Position numbers and translations under genes: made by a program. A stretch of DNA of 64,000 nt, taken from assembly GCF_030161635.1 (NCBI RefSeq), contig NZ_BSUO01000001.1:1655199-1719198 (forward strand). Direction: 5' to 3'. Shown one piece after another: positions 1 to 10,092 of this stretch (position 1 is the first letter of the stretch; each line of letters begins with the position of its first letter). Origin of the DNA: Mobilicoccus caccae (GTDB lineage Bacteria; Actinomycetota; Actinomycetes; Actinomycetales; Dermatophilaceae). The notes beneath the pieces were generated by a model. The model worked only from the letters and a program-made list of their open reading frames with translations, ran no database searches and had not been told where the DNA came from.

Positions 1-2432
1 CAGGTGGCCTCCCTGTCGGCCACCGTCAGCAACGCCGAGGAGTTCGGCGCCTGGCTGGGGGAGGTGCGCGGCGAGACGGAGGTGGTCGTCGAGGAGCACC
101 GGCCGGTGCCGTTGTGGCAGCACATGATGGTCGGCCGTGATCTGTTCGACCTGTTCGTCGACGACGGTCGCGCCCCGGGCACCCGGGAGGACGCCGACCC
201 GGCCCGAACCGCCTCCTCGCGCGGACGCCGGCGCAACCGGGCCGAGCGACGCGAGGAGCGGCAGGCCTCGATCGCCGCGATGATCAATCCGGAGTTGATG
301 GCGGCGGTGGAGGCCATGCGTCGCTCGTCGCCCCGGGGTCGTGGTGGTCGTGGGGTGCGCGAGGACGCGGGTGCACCCCGGGGTCGGCGGGGCAAGAGCC
401 GTGGCCCCCGGTCCTCCGGCGCGCGGCGCGGCGGCATGGAGACGCGGTCGTGGGTGACCGAGCCGGAGTCCGGTCCGCGACCCGGCGCCCGCCCGGGTGG
501 CCTGCCGAGCCGCGCCCAGGTCATCGCGCAACTCGATCGTGAGGGGCTCCTGCCTGCCATCACGTTCATCTTCAGCCGCGTGGGGTGCGACGCGGCCGTC
601 GAACAGCTGCTGGTCTCCGACGTGCGGCTCATCCCGATCCAGGAGGGGGAGCGGATCCGCCGTGTCGTGGAGGAGAGGGTCGCAGCCATCGGCGAGTCCG
701 ACCTGTCGGTGCTCGGGTACCGCACGTTCCTCGACGGGTTGACCCGCGGGTTCGCGGCGCACCACGCCGGCATGTTGCCGACCTTCCGCGAGATCGTCGA
801 AGGGCTGTTCACCGAGGGCCGCATCCGGGCGGTGTTCGCCACGGAGACCCTCGCGCTCGGCATCAACATGCCCGCGCGCAGCGTCGTGCTGGAGAAGCTC
901 GTCAAGTTCAACGGGGAGACCCACGCCGACATCACTCCGGCGGAGTACACCCAGCTCACCGGCCGCGCGGGACGCCGGGGGATCGACATCGAGGGCCACG
1001 CGGTCGTCGTGTGGAACCCCCACCTCGATCCGCTCGCCGTCGGCGGCCTGGCCTCGACCCGGACCTACCCCCTGCGCAGCAGCTTCCGACCCACCTACAA
1101 CATGGCGGTCAACCTCGTCGCGCAGTTCGGGCGGGCCCGCACGCGCGAGATCCTCGAGACCTCCTTCGCCCAGTTCCAGGCCGACCGGTCGGTGGTGGGC
1201 CTCAACCGCGCCATCCGCGAACACACCGAGGCCATGGCCGGGTACGAGGAGGCGATGACCTGCCATCTCGGTGACTTCACCGAGTACGCGACCCTGCGAC
1301 GCTCGCTCAGCGACCTCGAGAAGGACGCGGGGCGCGCCCGCGCGGCGACGCAACGCATCGCGGTGGACGCCTCGCTGGCCGAGCTCACTCCCGGCGACGT
1401 CGTGTGGCTGCCCGGTCGCCGTGAGGGGCGCGCGGTGGTCGTCACGGCCTCCCGGGGCACCAAGGGTGCGTCCGCGGCACCGAGCGTCGTCACCGAGGAG
1501 GGTCGTTTGCGGCGCCTCACCGCCGACGACCTCACCGGGCCGCTGGTGTCCTACGCCCGCCTGGCGATCGGCAAGGGCTTCAACGTGCGCAACGTCAAGT
1601 CGCGCCGCGACCTGGCGGCCACGCTGCGGGTCAAGGTGCCGGACGAGGCGCCCCGCGAGCTGGGCGAGGCGCCGACCAGCACGATCCCGGCCGACGTCGA
1701 GGCGCGGATCAGCGAGATCCGGCGGCGGCTCAAGGCGCACCCGTGCCACGGCTGCCCCGATCGGGAGCAGCACGCCCGGTGGGCCGAGCGCTGGTGGCGG
1801 TTGGAGCGGGAACGGGCGGGTCTCGAGCGGCGGGTCGGTGGCCGTACCGGCTCGGTCGCGCGCACCTTCGACCGCGTCTGCGACCTGCTCACGGCGCGCG
1901 GGTACCTCGACGAGGAGGGGAGGAGGTCACCGATCTCGGGGGCCGGTTGCGGCACCTCTACACCGAGCGTGACCTGCTCACGGCCGAGTGTCTGCGCGAC
2001 GGCGTGCTCGTCGGGCTCACCCCGGCCGAGATCGCCGCCGCGGTCACCTGCCTCATCCATGAACCGCGGCGTGACGAGGACGATCTGCTGCCGCAGCTGC
2101 CCACGCCGGCGCTGGACCGCGTGCACGACGAGATGGCGCGTCTGTGGAGCGGCATCGAGGACGCGGAGACCGAGCACGACCTACCGACCACCGGCTATCC
2201 CGACCCGGGCCTGGCCACCCTGGTCTACCGCTGGGCGAGCGGCCGCAGCCTCGGGGTCGTCCTGCGCGACAGCGATCTGGCGGCCGGCGACTTCGTGCGC
2301 CGCTGCAAGCAGACCGTCGACCTGCTCGACCAGATCGCCGACGCCGCACCCCACCCCGAGGTGCGCCGAGCCGCGCGAGCCGCCGTGGACGCCGTCATGC
2401 GCGGCGTCGTCGCGGCGGATCGGCTGGACTAG
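1..2432 (+). CDS. helY: Ski2/HelY-type DEAD-box RNA helicase, 3' part, one frameshift
   Basis: ATP-dependent helicase of the Ski2/Mtr4-like family (HelY in mycobacteria), presumed to act in RNA unwinding or turnover. The 5' end, with the Walker A and DEAD motifs, lies outside the window. Visible are helicase motif IV (TFIFSRVGCDAAV), HHAGMLP, motif V (ATETLALGINMPA) and motif VI (QLTGRAGRRG), then a long C-terminal domain of the DSHCT type. The frame breaks at about 1918 in a GGGG run; adding one base joins it to the downstream frame, which ends at 2432. Its stop shares the CTAG tetranucleotide with the stop of the convergent exonuclease gene. Family assignment is secure; the symbol is by similarity. 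Confidence 0.88.
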
Positions 2433-3375
2433 GCCGCGATGCCGAGGGCCTCGAGCAGGCGCGGAACGCCGGTGAGTCGGTAGGTGCGCACCAGGTCGGC
2501 CAGCCGGCCGGGGTCGGCGACCCGTTCGGGGACTCCGCCGTCGATCGGCCCCTCGATGGGGATGTCGCGGGCCACGTGGACCACGGGGGCGGCCCGGTCG
2601 AGGTAGTCACCGGACTCGAGCAGGCGCTTGCCGACGGCCCCCGCCGGGGGTTGCCGGCGGCGATCGCGGCCTGCAGGGCGGCGACGCTGCCGTACTGCGC
2701 CATGAGCTTGGCCGCCGTCTTCTCCCCGACGCCCTTGACGCCCGGGAGACCGTCGCTGGGGTCGCCGCGCAGCAGGGCCAGGTCGGCGTAGGCCGCACCC
2801 GAGCCCACCCCGTAGGCCGACTGCAGGAAGGCCTCGTTCACGACGTCCGCGCCCCTGACCCCACCCCGGGCGGTGTAGAGGACGGTGATGCCCGCGGCGT
2901 CGTCGACGAGCTGGAACAGGTCGCGGTCGCCGGTGACGACGAGCACGGGTCGACCGACCTCCCGGGCGCGTTCGGTGAGGGTGCCGATGACGTCGTCCGC
3001 CTCGTAGCCGGGGTGGCCGATCCGCGGGATGCCGATCGAGGCGAGCAACTCGACGATGACCGGCACCTGCACGTTGAGCGCCTCGGGCACCTCCTCGGCG
3101 ATGCCGCCCCCGCCATCCCCTTCGTGCGCCGCCTCCTCGGCGACCCGGTGCGCCTTGTAGGTGGGCACGGCCGCGACCCGGAACGCGGGCCGCCAGTCGT
3201 CGTCCCAGCACGCGATGAGCCCGGAGGGCCGGTGCGCGTTCACGAGGGTCGTCATCATGTCGACCAGGCCGGTGATCGCGTTCCTCGGCGGCTCACCGGG
3301 TTCGGAGCGATCGGGCACCCCGTAGAAGGCCCGGAAGTACAGCGAGGCGGTGTCGAGCAGCATCAGCGGGCTCAT
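2429..3375 (-). CDS. 5'-3' exonuclease (PolA N-terminal-like), one frameshift
   Basis: Stand-alone 5'-3' exonuclease related to the N-terminal nuclease domain of DNA polymerase I, likely removing flaps or RNA primers. Seen in order: LLDTASLYFRAF, CWDDDWRPAFR, GYEADDVIGTL, VTGDRDLFQLV (acidic metal ligands) and the helix-hairpin-helix GLPGVKGVGEKTA. The frame breaks near 2640 in a G5 run (minus strand); one extra base gives a 315-residue protein ending LLEALGIAA. ATG at 3375 is preferred over the GTG two codons upstream. Placement beside a HelY-type helicase matches mycobacterial gene order. Confidence 0.9.
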
Positions 3376-3391
3376 GGGCACACTCCGTGGG

Positions 3392-3888
3392 TCAGCGGGC
3401 GATGGGGTGGACGCGGGCGTCGAGCAGCGTCACGAGGTCGGTGGGGGAGAGTTCCACGTCGAAGCCGCGGCGCCCCCGGAGACGAAGATCGTGGGGTGCG
3501 CGAGGGCGCTCCCGTCGAGCACGGTGGGTGAGGGGGTGCGCTGCCCGAGCGGGCTGATGCCACCCACCACGTATCCCGTGGCGCGCTGAGCGGCCTCCGG
3601 ATCGGCCAGGGCCACCTTCTTGACGCCGAGGGCCGCGCCGGCGGCCTTGAGGTCGAGCTGCCGGTCGACGGGCAGGATCGCGACACCGAGGCCCTTCTCC
3701 GCGGACACGACGAGCGTCTTGAAGACCCGGGCCGGCTCGACGCCCAGTTCCGCCGCGGCCTCCAAGCCGAAGGACGTGGCGGACGCGTCGTGCACGTAGT
3801 GGTGCTCGGTGAACCACACACCGGCCTCGGACAGCCGGACCACGGCCGGAGTCGCCCCGCCCCGCTGCTCACTCCTGCGTCGGGCCAT
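3392..3888 (-). CDS. ybaK: YbaK/EbsC-type Cys-tRNA(Pro) deacylase, one frameshift
   Basis: Aminoacyl-tRNA editing protein that hydrolyses Cys-tRNA(Pro) (family knowledge). The protein shows the YbaK fold landmarks: HHYVHD near the N-terminus, VFKTLVV, the [11 protein letters not shown] stretch, the conserved [13 protein letters not shown] loop and a final TIFVSGG segment. The frame is lost in a G5 run near 3472. With one base restored the protein is 165 residues and ends [11 protein letters not shown], the usual family length. Start ATG at 3888 has GGGAGAC upstream. Confidence 0.87.
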
Positions 3889-4277
3889 GGGGGAGTCTCC
3901 CACGACCGGCGGGCGTTCTTGAAGCAACCCTTACCATCGGGGCTCGATGCCTCCGGCCTGCGCGTTTACCACATCTGTGCTGGTCCGCGCCATGTTGACG
4001 GATTCTCGTGGATGGGTAGCGTGGAGCCGTTGTCACCGACGGGGCCCTGCCAGGCTTGCGGTGGAGACCTCCGATCAGTCGATGCGGCGACGTGCGCGCG
4101 CGGTCGTCGATGTCGATGGGGGTGCCTCCGCTCTCGACGGATCCCAGGTGGCTGCGAGGCCCGTGCGCCCAGTAGAAAACAGGCTCACCGCTCACCTGGC
4201 GGCGAGAGTCTGGCCCCACCGGCGCGCGGGCCTCGCCCATGTCCTCCCCACTCGACGAGGCCCGCTAGGCTCGACGC
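3889..4277. other. Gene-poor interval before lnt, no recognised gene
   Basis: About 390 bases without a convincing gene. Frames are open on both strands, but their composition (Arg/Pro/Ala-rich, no motifs) is what GC-rich non-coding DNA gives. An RNA gene was not recognised. The right edge holds the leaderless promoter of lnt. What the rest does is unknown. Confidence 0.5.
4266..4271 (+). promoter_or_regulatory. -10 element (TAGGCT) for leaderless lnt
   Basis: TAGGCT matches the actinobacterial TANNNT -10 hexamer and lies exactly six bases before the GTG start of lnt. There is no Shine-Dalgarno sequence, so the transcript probably starts at the GTG. Confidence 0.55.
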
Positions 4278-5813
4278 GTGCTGCCCATCCGTCTCGCCCT
4301 CGCCCTCTTCGGCGGACTGGCGATCTGGGTGGCCTTCCCCGACATCGGCATCTGGCCGCTGGCGCCCGTGGGCGTCGCGCTGCTCGTCGCGGCGACGCGG
4401 GGTGTCGGCATCGTCGGCGGCTTCGCGCTCGGGTTCCTCGGCGGGCTCGCCTGGTTCGTGCCCTACGTCTCCTGGACCGGCCTGCACACCGGCGTGCTGC
4501 CGTGGCTGGCCCTCGCGACGCTGCAGGCACTGTTCGTCGGCCTCTTCGGGGCGCTCGTGGCGCTGGCCCACCGGGGGCCGCGCGCCGCAGCCCGCTGCTC
4601 GTCGCCGCGCTCTGGTCGGCCACGGAGTGGGCGCGGGGCTCGATGCCGTTCGGCGGGTTCCCGTGGGGGCGTGTGGCCTTCAGCCAGGCCGACAGCCCCC
4701 TGCTGCACCTCGTCGCGCTCGGCGGGCCGGCGTTGCTGGGTTTCGCCGTCGCCCTCCTCGGGGCGCTCGGGCTGCTCGCCGTCGACGTGCTGCGCGAGCG
4801 TCGGGGGATGCATCACCTGGCCGGGGTGGGTCTCGCCGCCGTGCTGCTCCTGCTCCTCCCGCTGCTCATCCCGGCCCCGACACAGGGAACTCCGGCCACC
4901 CTCATGGCGATCCAGGGGAACGCGCCGCTGGCGGGCCTGGACTTCAACAAGACGCGCCGCGAGATCCTCGACAACCACGGCAGGGTCACCCTCGAGGCGG
5001 CCGCGCAGGTGCAGCGGGGGAGTTGCCGCCACCCGACCTGGTGATCTGGCCGGAGAACGCCAGCGACATCGATCCCTTCGTCAACCCCGACGCCGGCCGC
5101 GTCATCGACCGGGCCGTGGACGCCCTCGGGCGTCCGATCCTCGTGGGGGCGGTGCTCGGGGAGGACGCAGCGACCTGACGAACACCTCGATCCTCTACCG
5201 ACCAGGCGTCGGGGCGACCGAGCAGCGGTACAGCAAGCGTGAACTGGTGCCCTTCGCCGAGTACATGCCCTATCGGGAGTTCTTCCGCGCGATCACCTCG
5301 CAGGTCGACCTGCTCGAACGTGACTTCGTGCCCGGCCACGAGGTGGGCGTCGTCCCCGTCGCGACCGACTCGGGCGCCACCATCCGCGCCGGCCTGGGGA
5401 TCTGCTTCGAGGTCGCCATCGACCACGTGCTGCGGGACACGATCGACGCGGGCGCCAACCTGCTGGTCATCCAGACGAACAACGCGATGTTCGACCTGTC
5501 GGCCGAGTCGGCCCAGCAACTCGCCATCAGCCGGGTGCGGGCCGTCGAGTACGGACGCAGCGTCGTCCACGCCAGCAACGTCGGCATCAGCGCCCTCATC
5601 ACGCCCGACGGCGTCGCCCATCAGGCCACCGAGCTGTTCACCCCCGCGATCCTGGCCGGTGACCTCCCGCTGCGCACCGAGCTGACGCTCGCGACCCGGC
5701 TCGGCCCCTGGCCCGACCGCGCACTCGCGCTGGCCGCCCTCGTCGGGCTGGCGCTGCCGTTGCTGCGGCGCCGCCGGGCCCAGGTGGTCCCCAGGTCGCC
5801 GTCGCTAGACTGA
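4278..5813 (+). CDS. lnt: Apolipoprotein N-acyltransferase, three frameshifts
   Basis: Membrane enzyme that N-acylates the lipid-modified N-terminal cysteine of lipoproteins. The N-terminal half is a run of hydrophobic helices; the C-terminal half is a carbon-nitrogen hydrolase domain with the expected Glu (VIWPENASD), Lys ([13 protein letters not shown]) and Cys (LGICFEVA). The frame breaks at about 4575, 5018 and 5162, each a single missing base in a run of four or five G, so the third break restores the first frame. Corrected length is 512 residues, normal for Lnt. It is followed 25 bases later by the mannosyltransferase, a pairing that is fused as Ppm1 in mycobacteria. Confidence 0.92.
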   Translation: MLPIRLALALFGGLAIWVAFPDIGIWPLAPVGVALLVAATRGVGIVGGFALGFLGGLAWFVPYVSWTGLHTGVLPWLALATLQALFVGLFGALVALAHRGPRAAARCSSPRSGRPRSGRGARCRSAGSRGGVWPSARPTAPCCTSSRSAGRRCWVSPSPSSGRSGCSPSTCCASVGGCITWPGWVSPPCCSCSSRCSSRPRHRELRPPSWRSRGTRRWRAWTSTRRAARSSTTTAGSPSRRPRRCSGGVAATRPGDLAGERQRHRSLRQPRRRPRHRPGRGRPRASDPRGGGARGGRSDLTNTSILYRPGVGATEQRYSKRELVPFAEYMPYREFFRAITSQVDLLERDFVPGHEVGVVPVATDSGATIRAGLGICFEVAIDHVLRDTIDAGANLLVIQTNNAMFDLSAESAQQLAISRVRAVEYGRSVVHASNVGISALITPDGVAHQATELFTPAILAGDLPLRTELTLATRLGPWPDRALALAALVGLALPLLRRRRAQVVPRSPSLD

Positions 5814-5838
5814 CCGGACTCTTCACCCTGGAGGATCC

Positions 5839-6660
5839 TTGCCTGCTATCCCTCGCCCGCGGCCGCACCCGCCGGGCCGGTTGCTCTCGCGCCGTCCCGT
5901 GGAACGTGTCGTGGTCCTCATCCCGACCTACGACGAGCGGGACTCGATCGCCCGGCAGGTGCAGGGAGTCCGCGCGGTGAGTCCGCAGGTCGACGTGCTG
6001 ATCATCGACGACGACTCGCCGGACGGCACCGGGGTCGTCGCCGACGAGCTGGCGGCGGCCGACCCGCAGGTCCAGGTGCTGCACCGCACCGCCAAGAACG
6101 GCCTCGGCCAGGCCTACCTCGACGGATTCGCCTGGGCGCTGGACGCGGGTTACGACACGGTCGTGGAGATGGACGCCGACGGCTCCCACCGGGCGACCGA
6201 CCTGCCGGCCCTCCTCGAGGCCGCGCCGCTGGCCGACCTCGTCATCGGCTCACGGTGGGTCGCCGGTGGAGCCATCGAGAACTGGGCCCCGCACCGCAAA
6301 CTCCTCTCGGTCGGCGGCAACCAGTACGTGCGCATGCTGCTCGGGATGCCAGTGATGGACGCCACCGCCGGATTCCGCGTCTACCGGGCCGAGGCGCTGC
6401 GCCACATCGGTCTGGACGCCGTCGCCTCCCAGGGGTACTGCTTCCAGGTCGACCTCACCTGGCGCGTCGTGCGGGCCGGCCTGCGCATCGTCGAGGTGCC
6501 GATCACGTTCGTCGAACGCGACGCGGGGGAGTCGAAGATGAGCCGCGACATCTTCGTCGAGTCGTTGCGGAACGTCACGGCATGGGGAATGCGTTACAGA
6601 TACGAACAGGCGCGCGGGCTCGTGTCGGCCCTCACCGTGGGCAGGTCCGCTCGCCGCTAG
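5839..6660 (+). CDS. ppm1: Polyprenol-phosphate mannosyltransferase (Ppm1 catalytic domain, GT2)
   Basis: Transfers mannose from GDP-mannose to polyprenol phosphate, feeding lipoglycan synthesis and protein O-mannosylation. GT2 signatures are visible: VVVLIPTYDERDS, LIIDDDSPDGTG (nucleotide and metal binding), VVEMDADGSH (second Asp motif) and a C-terminal GESKMSR motif typical of the DPM1 family. The protein is 273 residues with no C-terminal membrane domain. The start is TTG at 5839, chosen because GGAGG lies five bases upstream. It forms a two-gene unit with lnt; the neighbouring FxsA gene starts eight bases after it. Confidence 0.92.
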   Translation: MPAIPRPRPHPPGRLLSRRPVERVVVLIPTYDERDSIARQVQGVRAVSPQVDVLIIDDDSPDGTGVVADELAAADPQVQVLHRTAKNGLGQAYLDGFAWALDAGYDTVVEMDADGSHRATDLPALLEAAPLADLVIGSRWVAGGAIENWAPHRKLLSVGGNQYVRMLLGMPVMDATAGFRVYRAEALRHIGLDAVASQGYCFQVDLTWRVVRAGLRIVEVPITFVERDAGESKMSRDIFVESLRNVTAWGMRYRYEQARGLVSALTVGRSARR

Positions 6661-6668
6661 GAGTGTCC

Positions 6669-7241
6669 ATGTCCAGCACCCCCGAGATCGGACCGGGCGC
6701 GCCACGCGTCCACCGTGTCGGCCCTCATGCCGGTCCTCCGCCGCCCCGGCCGGGCGGGTCCAGGCCGCGCTGGCGGTTCGCCGTGTTCGCCGCCGTGCTG
6801 CTCCTGCCGATCGCCGAGATCTTCCTCTTCGTCGCCGCCGGTCGCACGATCGGCATCTGGTGGACGATCGGCCTGCTCTTCCTCATGTCGATCGTGGGCG
6901 CGTGGCTCATGAAGCGCGAGGGGGCCTCCACCTGGCGGTCCCTGCACCAGGCCCTGCAGGCGGGGCGCGTGCCCGGCCGCGAGGCCGCGGACGCCGCGCT
7001 CATCCTCATCGGCGGCGCGCTGCTGCTCCTGCCCGGGTTCCTCACCGACGTCGTCGGCCTGTTCCTCATCCTGCCCTTCACCCGGCCCCTGGCCCGCCGC
7101 CTCCTGCAACGGACCGCGGAGAACCGCGTCATGCAGCAGGCGGGCATCGTCCGGTCCATCCGGGTCGACACCGGCTCGACGACGACCGTGAACCGTGACA
7201 TGCCGCACATCGATCTGCGCCGGGGCGGCGACACCCGCTGA
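6669..7241 (+). CDS. fxsA: FxsA family cytoplasmic membrane protein
   Basis: FxsA proteins are small inner-membrane proteins; the E. coli member relieves F-plasmid exclusion of phage T7, and the actinobacterial role is unknown. This 190-residue protein has a Pro-rich N-terminal tail, then hydrophobic segments (FAVFAAVLLLPIAEIFLFV, WWTIGLLFLMSIVGAWLM, LILIGGALLLLPGFLTDVVG) and the characteristic PGFLTDVVGL motif before a basic C-terminal region. AGGAG lies just upstream of the ATG. It closes the lnt-ppm1 unit and is followed by a strong terminator. Confidence 0.87.
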   Translation: MSSTPEIGPGAPRVHRVGPHAGPPPPRPGGSRPRWRFAVFAAVLLLPIAEIFLFVAAGRTIGIWWTIGLLFLMSIVGAWLMKREGASTWRSLHQALQAGRVPGREAADAALILIGGALLLLPGFLTDVVGLFLILPFTRPLARRLLQRTAENRVMQQAGIVRSIRVDTGSTTTVNRDMPHIDLRRGGDTR

Positions 7242-7254
7242 CTCACCCGACACG

Positions 7255-7294
7255 ACGACGGCGGCCACCTGGTCATCCAGGTGGCCGCCGTCGT
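7255..7294. terminator. Perfect 18-bp hairpin between convergent fxsA and rbpA
   Basis: Arms 7255-7272 and 7277-7294 are exact reverse complements with a TCAT loop. It lies between the stop codons of two convergent genes, so it probably terminates both. There is no long T-tract, as is common in GC-rich actinobacteria. Confidence 0.8.
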
Positions 7295-7315
7295 TCACCT
7301 TCTGGGGGAGGAGCC

Positions 7316-7672
7316 TCAGGCCTTGCTCTTCTTCGGCTTCTCACCACGTGAGGTGCGCAGCAGGTCGAGCCGCTCTGCGAGCAGTTCCTCGAGCTCGGGC
7401 ACCGAGCGGCGCTCCAGCAGCATGTCCCAGTGGGTACGGGCCGGCTTGGTCGGCTTGCCCTCGGGCTCGGGGCCGTCGACGAGCTTGGCCTCCTGCCCGC
7501 AACGGCACTCCCAGACGGGCGGCACGTCGGCCTCGACGGAGAACGGCAGCTCGCTGATGTGCTTGTTCTCGCACACGTAGCGAGTGATCCGGCGCTCACT
7601 GAGCACGACGTTCTCGTCGGTCTCCATCGACAGGGCCGACAGATTGGTCCCTCGCAGCGATCGCTCTGCCAT
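7316..7672 (-). CDS. rbpA: RNA polymerase-binding protein RbpA
   Basis: Actinobacterial transcription factor that binds RNA polymerase and the principal sigma factor, stabilises open complexes and affects rifampicin tolerance. The 118-residue protein starts MAERSLRGTNLSALSMETD, the conserved N-terminal tail. The core domain carries the cysteines of the zinc-binding fold (YVCENKH, WECRCGQEA), and the C-terminal sigma-interaction helices follow (HWDMLLERRSVPELEELL). GGAGG lies ten bases before the ATG at 7672. The fxsA-rbpA proximity is also seen in mycobacteria. Confidence 0.95.
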   Translation of the reverse strand: MAERSLRGTNLSALSMETDENVVLSERRITRYVCENKHISELPFSVEADVPPVWECRCGQEAKLVDGPEPEGKPTKPARTHWDMLLERRSVPELEELLAERLDLLRTSRGEKPKKSKA

Positions 7673-7770
7673 TCGAACAGGTCCTCCATCTTCAGGGGCG
7701 CGCCCCGAGGGGCGTGTACGTCCACGCTTCAACGCCGCAGCGGGCGTCGTTGTTCCGCTGAGTGCGTAGC

Positions 7771-9006
7771 TTAGCCCGCGAACTCCCAGTGCCAGGGTTC
7801 GGGCTTGGACCCGCCGGCCTGCGCCCAGCTGGGGTGGAAGAAGCCGAACAGCGGTGCGTGCTGCTGCATCCACAGGTGTTGCTGGGTGCCGAAGCTCTCG
7901 ATGCCGCCGCAGAGGTCGACCGCGAGACCGAGCCCGTGCTGGCTGGTGCCCGGCCTGGCGGCGAGGGTGGGCTTGCGCCGCTTGACGTCGATCTGCGCCG
8001 GGAGGCTCCGGTAGCTGTCGGTGATGCAGAGGTTGGTGCCGTTGGCCTTCTGGTAGGCCGCGCTGAGGGCGTCGAACGCCCGGGCCGCCGACGGGCGCAG
8101 CATGTGCCCCGGCGCGGACTCCAGTGCGCACAGGGCCGATCCGGGCCATTGGCCGTTGGGGTAGGAGGCGTTCTCCTCGGTGCACAGGGGAGTGGTGGCG
8201 ATCTTCTCCAGCGAGGCGAGGTCGACACCACCGAGCGTGCCGTCGGCGACGCCGAGGTCCTCGAGCTGACCGCGGCGCCCGGCGGCGAGCTTCTGCAGGG
8301 CGACGACCGATTTCTGCTGCTCGGCCACGGCCGTGGCCGCCGCCTTCTGCGCCGCCTCGGCCGCCGCGGTCTTCTTCTCGCGGTCGGCGCGGGCCGCCGC
8401 CGCCTTCTTGGCGGACTCCTGCTGCTTCTTCGCGAGTTCGGCGAAGTGCTGCTCGTCCGCCGATCGGGAGTTGGCCAGGTAGTCGGCCTTGGCCGCGGCA
8501 TCGGCGCCCTCACCGCCGCCCGCGACGATGTCGATGACGGCGGCGACCTGCCGCAGGAGGCCGGGCCCGTTGACGTAGGCGTCCACGGCCATGCCCTCGA
8601 GATCCTTCTGCGCCGCGGCCACCTCGGCGGTGAGTCGCTTGAGCCGGGCGAGCTCCGCGTCCTCCTTCTTCTTGGCCTCGGCCTCGGCGGTCCTGGCGGC
8701 GCTGACCTTGCTCATCAGCGCATTGGAGGCGGCCGACAGCTTGGCCAGTTCGCTGCTCGCGGCGGCGATGGCGGCGTCGTCCTTCTTCAACTGCTCCTGC
8801 AGCGCGGTGGCCTCCTTGACCTGCTCGGCGACCTGCGCCGGGGTGAGGGGCTCGCGTTCGGCGGCGGAGTCACGATCGCCCTCGGCCTGCTGCTTCGAGG
8901 AGATCGGCTTGTCGGCCGGGTCACCGGGAGCGGCCACGGCCGGCACGGCGAATCCGATGGACACCATCGCGATCACCGTCGCGGTGGTCCACCTGCGTAC
9001 CAGCAT
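7771..9006 (-). CDS. Secreted D-Ala-D-Ala carboxypeptidase, VanY/M15 family, with coiled coil
   Basis: Predicted exported peptidoglycan peptidase of 411 residues. The N-terminus has a signal peptide (basic MLVRRW, hydrophobic core, AVPAVAAPG cleavage region). Residues of about 50-260 form a long Ala/Glu/Lys-rich coiled coil similar to that of cell-wall hydrolases regulated at division. The C-terminal 130 residues hold the VanY signature: SYRSLPAQ, the zinc ligands in TSQHGLGLAVDL and the closing WHWEF. The ATG at 9006 is preferred over upstream starts because the signal peptide begins there and GAGGAG lies upstream. It stands alone between rbpA and csbD. Confidence 0.88.
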   Translation of the reverse strand: MLVRRWTTATVIAMVSIGFAVPAVAAPGDPADKPISSKQQAEGDRDSAAEREPLTPAQVAEQVKEATALQEQLKKDDAAIAAASSELAKLSAASNALMSKVSAARTAEAEAKKKEDAELARLKRLTAEVAAAQKDLEGMAVDAYVNGPGLLRQVAAVIDIVAGGGEGADAAAKADYLANSRSADEQHFAELAKKQQESAKKAAAARADREKKTAAAEAAQKAAATAVAEQQKSVVALQKLAAGRRGQLEDLGVADGTLGGVDLASLEKIATTPLCTEENASYPNGQWPGSALCALESAPGHMLRPSAARAFDALSAAYQKANGTNLCITDSYRSLPAQIDVKRRKPTLAARPGTSQHGLGLAVDLCGGIESFGTQQHLWMQQHAPLFGFFHPSWAQAGGSKPEPWHWEFAG

Positions 9007-9210
9007 CCTGTACCGCTCCTCGTGCGTCGTCCGACCCGGCCCCCGGCACTCGTCGTCTCCACGGTAGCCGCGGATTTCCCACTCCGACAAACCCGAACGC
9101 GTCGATCGGCGTTTCGACACCCCCGGTCACCCCCCATTCTTCCGGGTGGCGCCGTACATGAACGGGCCGTACGGTCGAAGGGTCAGCAGTTCCGAGACGA
9201 AGGAGTGGAC

Positions 9211-9384
9211 ATGGGCACGGGTGACAAGGTCGACAACACCGGTCAGGACCTCGGCGGCAAGGCCAAGGAGGCCGCCGGCAAGCTGACCGACAACGAGCGT
9301 CTCGAGGCCGAGGGCAAGGGCGACCAGGCCGGCGCGAGCGTCAAGAAGGCCGGCGAGAACATCAAGGACGCCTTCAAGAAGTGA
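9211..9384 (+). CDS. CsbD family stress protein
   Basis: A 57-residue hydrophilic Lys/Gly/Glu-rich protein (MGTGDKVDNTGQDLGGKAKE) matching the CsbD family of small general-stress proteins, whose biochemical role is not established. AAGGAG is five bases before the ATG. A TACGGT hexamer around 9169-9174 could be its -10 element. A strong palindromic terminator follows directly. Confidence 0.85.
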   Translation: MGTGDKVDNTGQDLGGKAKEAAGKLTDNERLEAEGKGDQAGASVKKAGENIKDAFKK

Positions 9385-9412
9385 GCACGACCACGACGTG
9401 AGCACGGCGTGA

Positions 9413-9444
9413 GCGGCCGGGGACGAGATCTCGTCCCCGGCCGC
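9413..9444. terminator. Perfect 32-bp palindrome, bidirectional terminator
   Basis: Positions 9413-9428 are the exact reverse complement of 9429-9444. It sits between the convergent csbD and ACT-protein genes, where it can end transcription from both sides. Confidence 0.75.
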
Positions 9445-9471
9445 ATCGCATTCCCGGGGGCGAGGAGGCGG

Positions 9472-10002
9472 TTACCTCCGGGCCGGCAGACCCAGGGTCA
9501 GGCCGACGCGAAGATCGTCGGCGAGCGCCCGCAGGTCGTCCCCGAGTTCGTCGAGGTCGAGGTCGGCCTGCGCCGCGAGCAGGGCCGTGACGTGGAAGGT
9601 GCGCTGCCCCTCCGCGTCCTCACGCAGACAGCTGGAGAAGCGCCGGACGTTGACGCGGGGGCGAGCGAGGGCGGCGGCGATGGCCTCCACGATGCCGGGA
9701 TGATCCCCGCCGTCGATGTCGAGGGTGAAGGTCGAGTCGGTCTCGTGCACCACCTCGGGCGCGTGCACCGACATGGCGCGCACCGTGACCTGCAGCATTC
9801 CGTCCAGGCCGCGGAAGTCCTCGACGAGTGCGTCGGCCCGCTCGGCGTCGACGGAGACCTGCAGCGTGCCGGCGAACAGATGCCCGAGGCACCCCATCTG
9901 GCTGGTCTCCCAGTTGCCACCGTGGTCGGAGAGGACCTCAGCGAGAGCGTGCACGAGACCGGGTTCGTCGTCACCGATGAACGCCAGTACCAGTGTCTTC
10001 AC
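9472..10002 (-). CDS. ACT-domain protein, GcvR-like
   Basis: A 176-residue protein with two ACT-type ligand-binding modules: residues 1-75 (KTLVLAFIGDDEPGLVHALA, then GGNWETSQM) and 90-170 (FTLDIDGGDHPGIVEAIAAA). Family members resemble the glycine cleavage repressor GcvR and are thought to sense amino acids; no DNA-binding domain is present. The start is GTG at 10002 with ACGGAGGT upstream. A link to the gcv genes 30 kb away is only a possibility. Confidence 0.78.
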   Translation of the reverse strand: MKTLVLAFIGDDEPGLVHALAEVLSDHGGNWETSQMGCLGHLFAGTLQVSVDAERADALVEDFRGLDGMLQVTVRAMSVHAPEVVHETDSTFTLDIDGGDHPGIVEAIAAALARPRVNVRRFSSCLREDAEGQRTFHVTALLAAQADLDLDELGDDLRALADDLRVGLTLGLPARR

Positions 10003-10092
10003 GCCTCCACCTCCGTCTCGACCGGGTTCGGCCCGGCCACCCGACCCACCGTACCCACCGGGTGGCGCCACCGGGCGGGAGCGGACCGGCTC

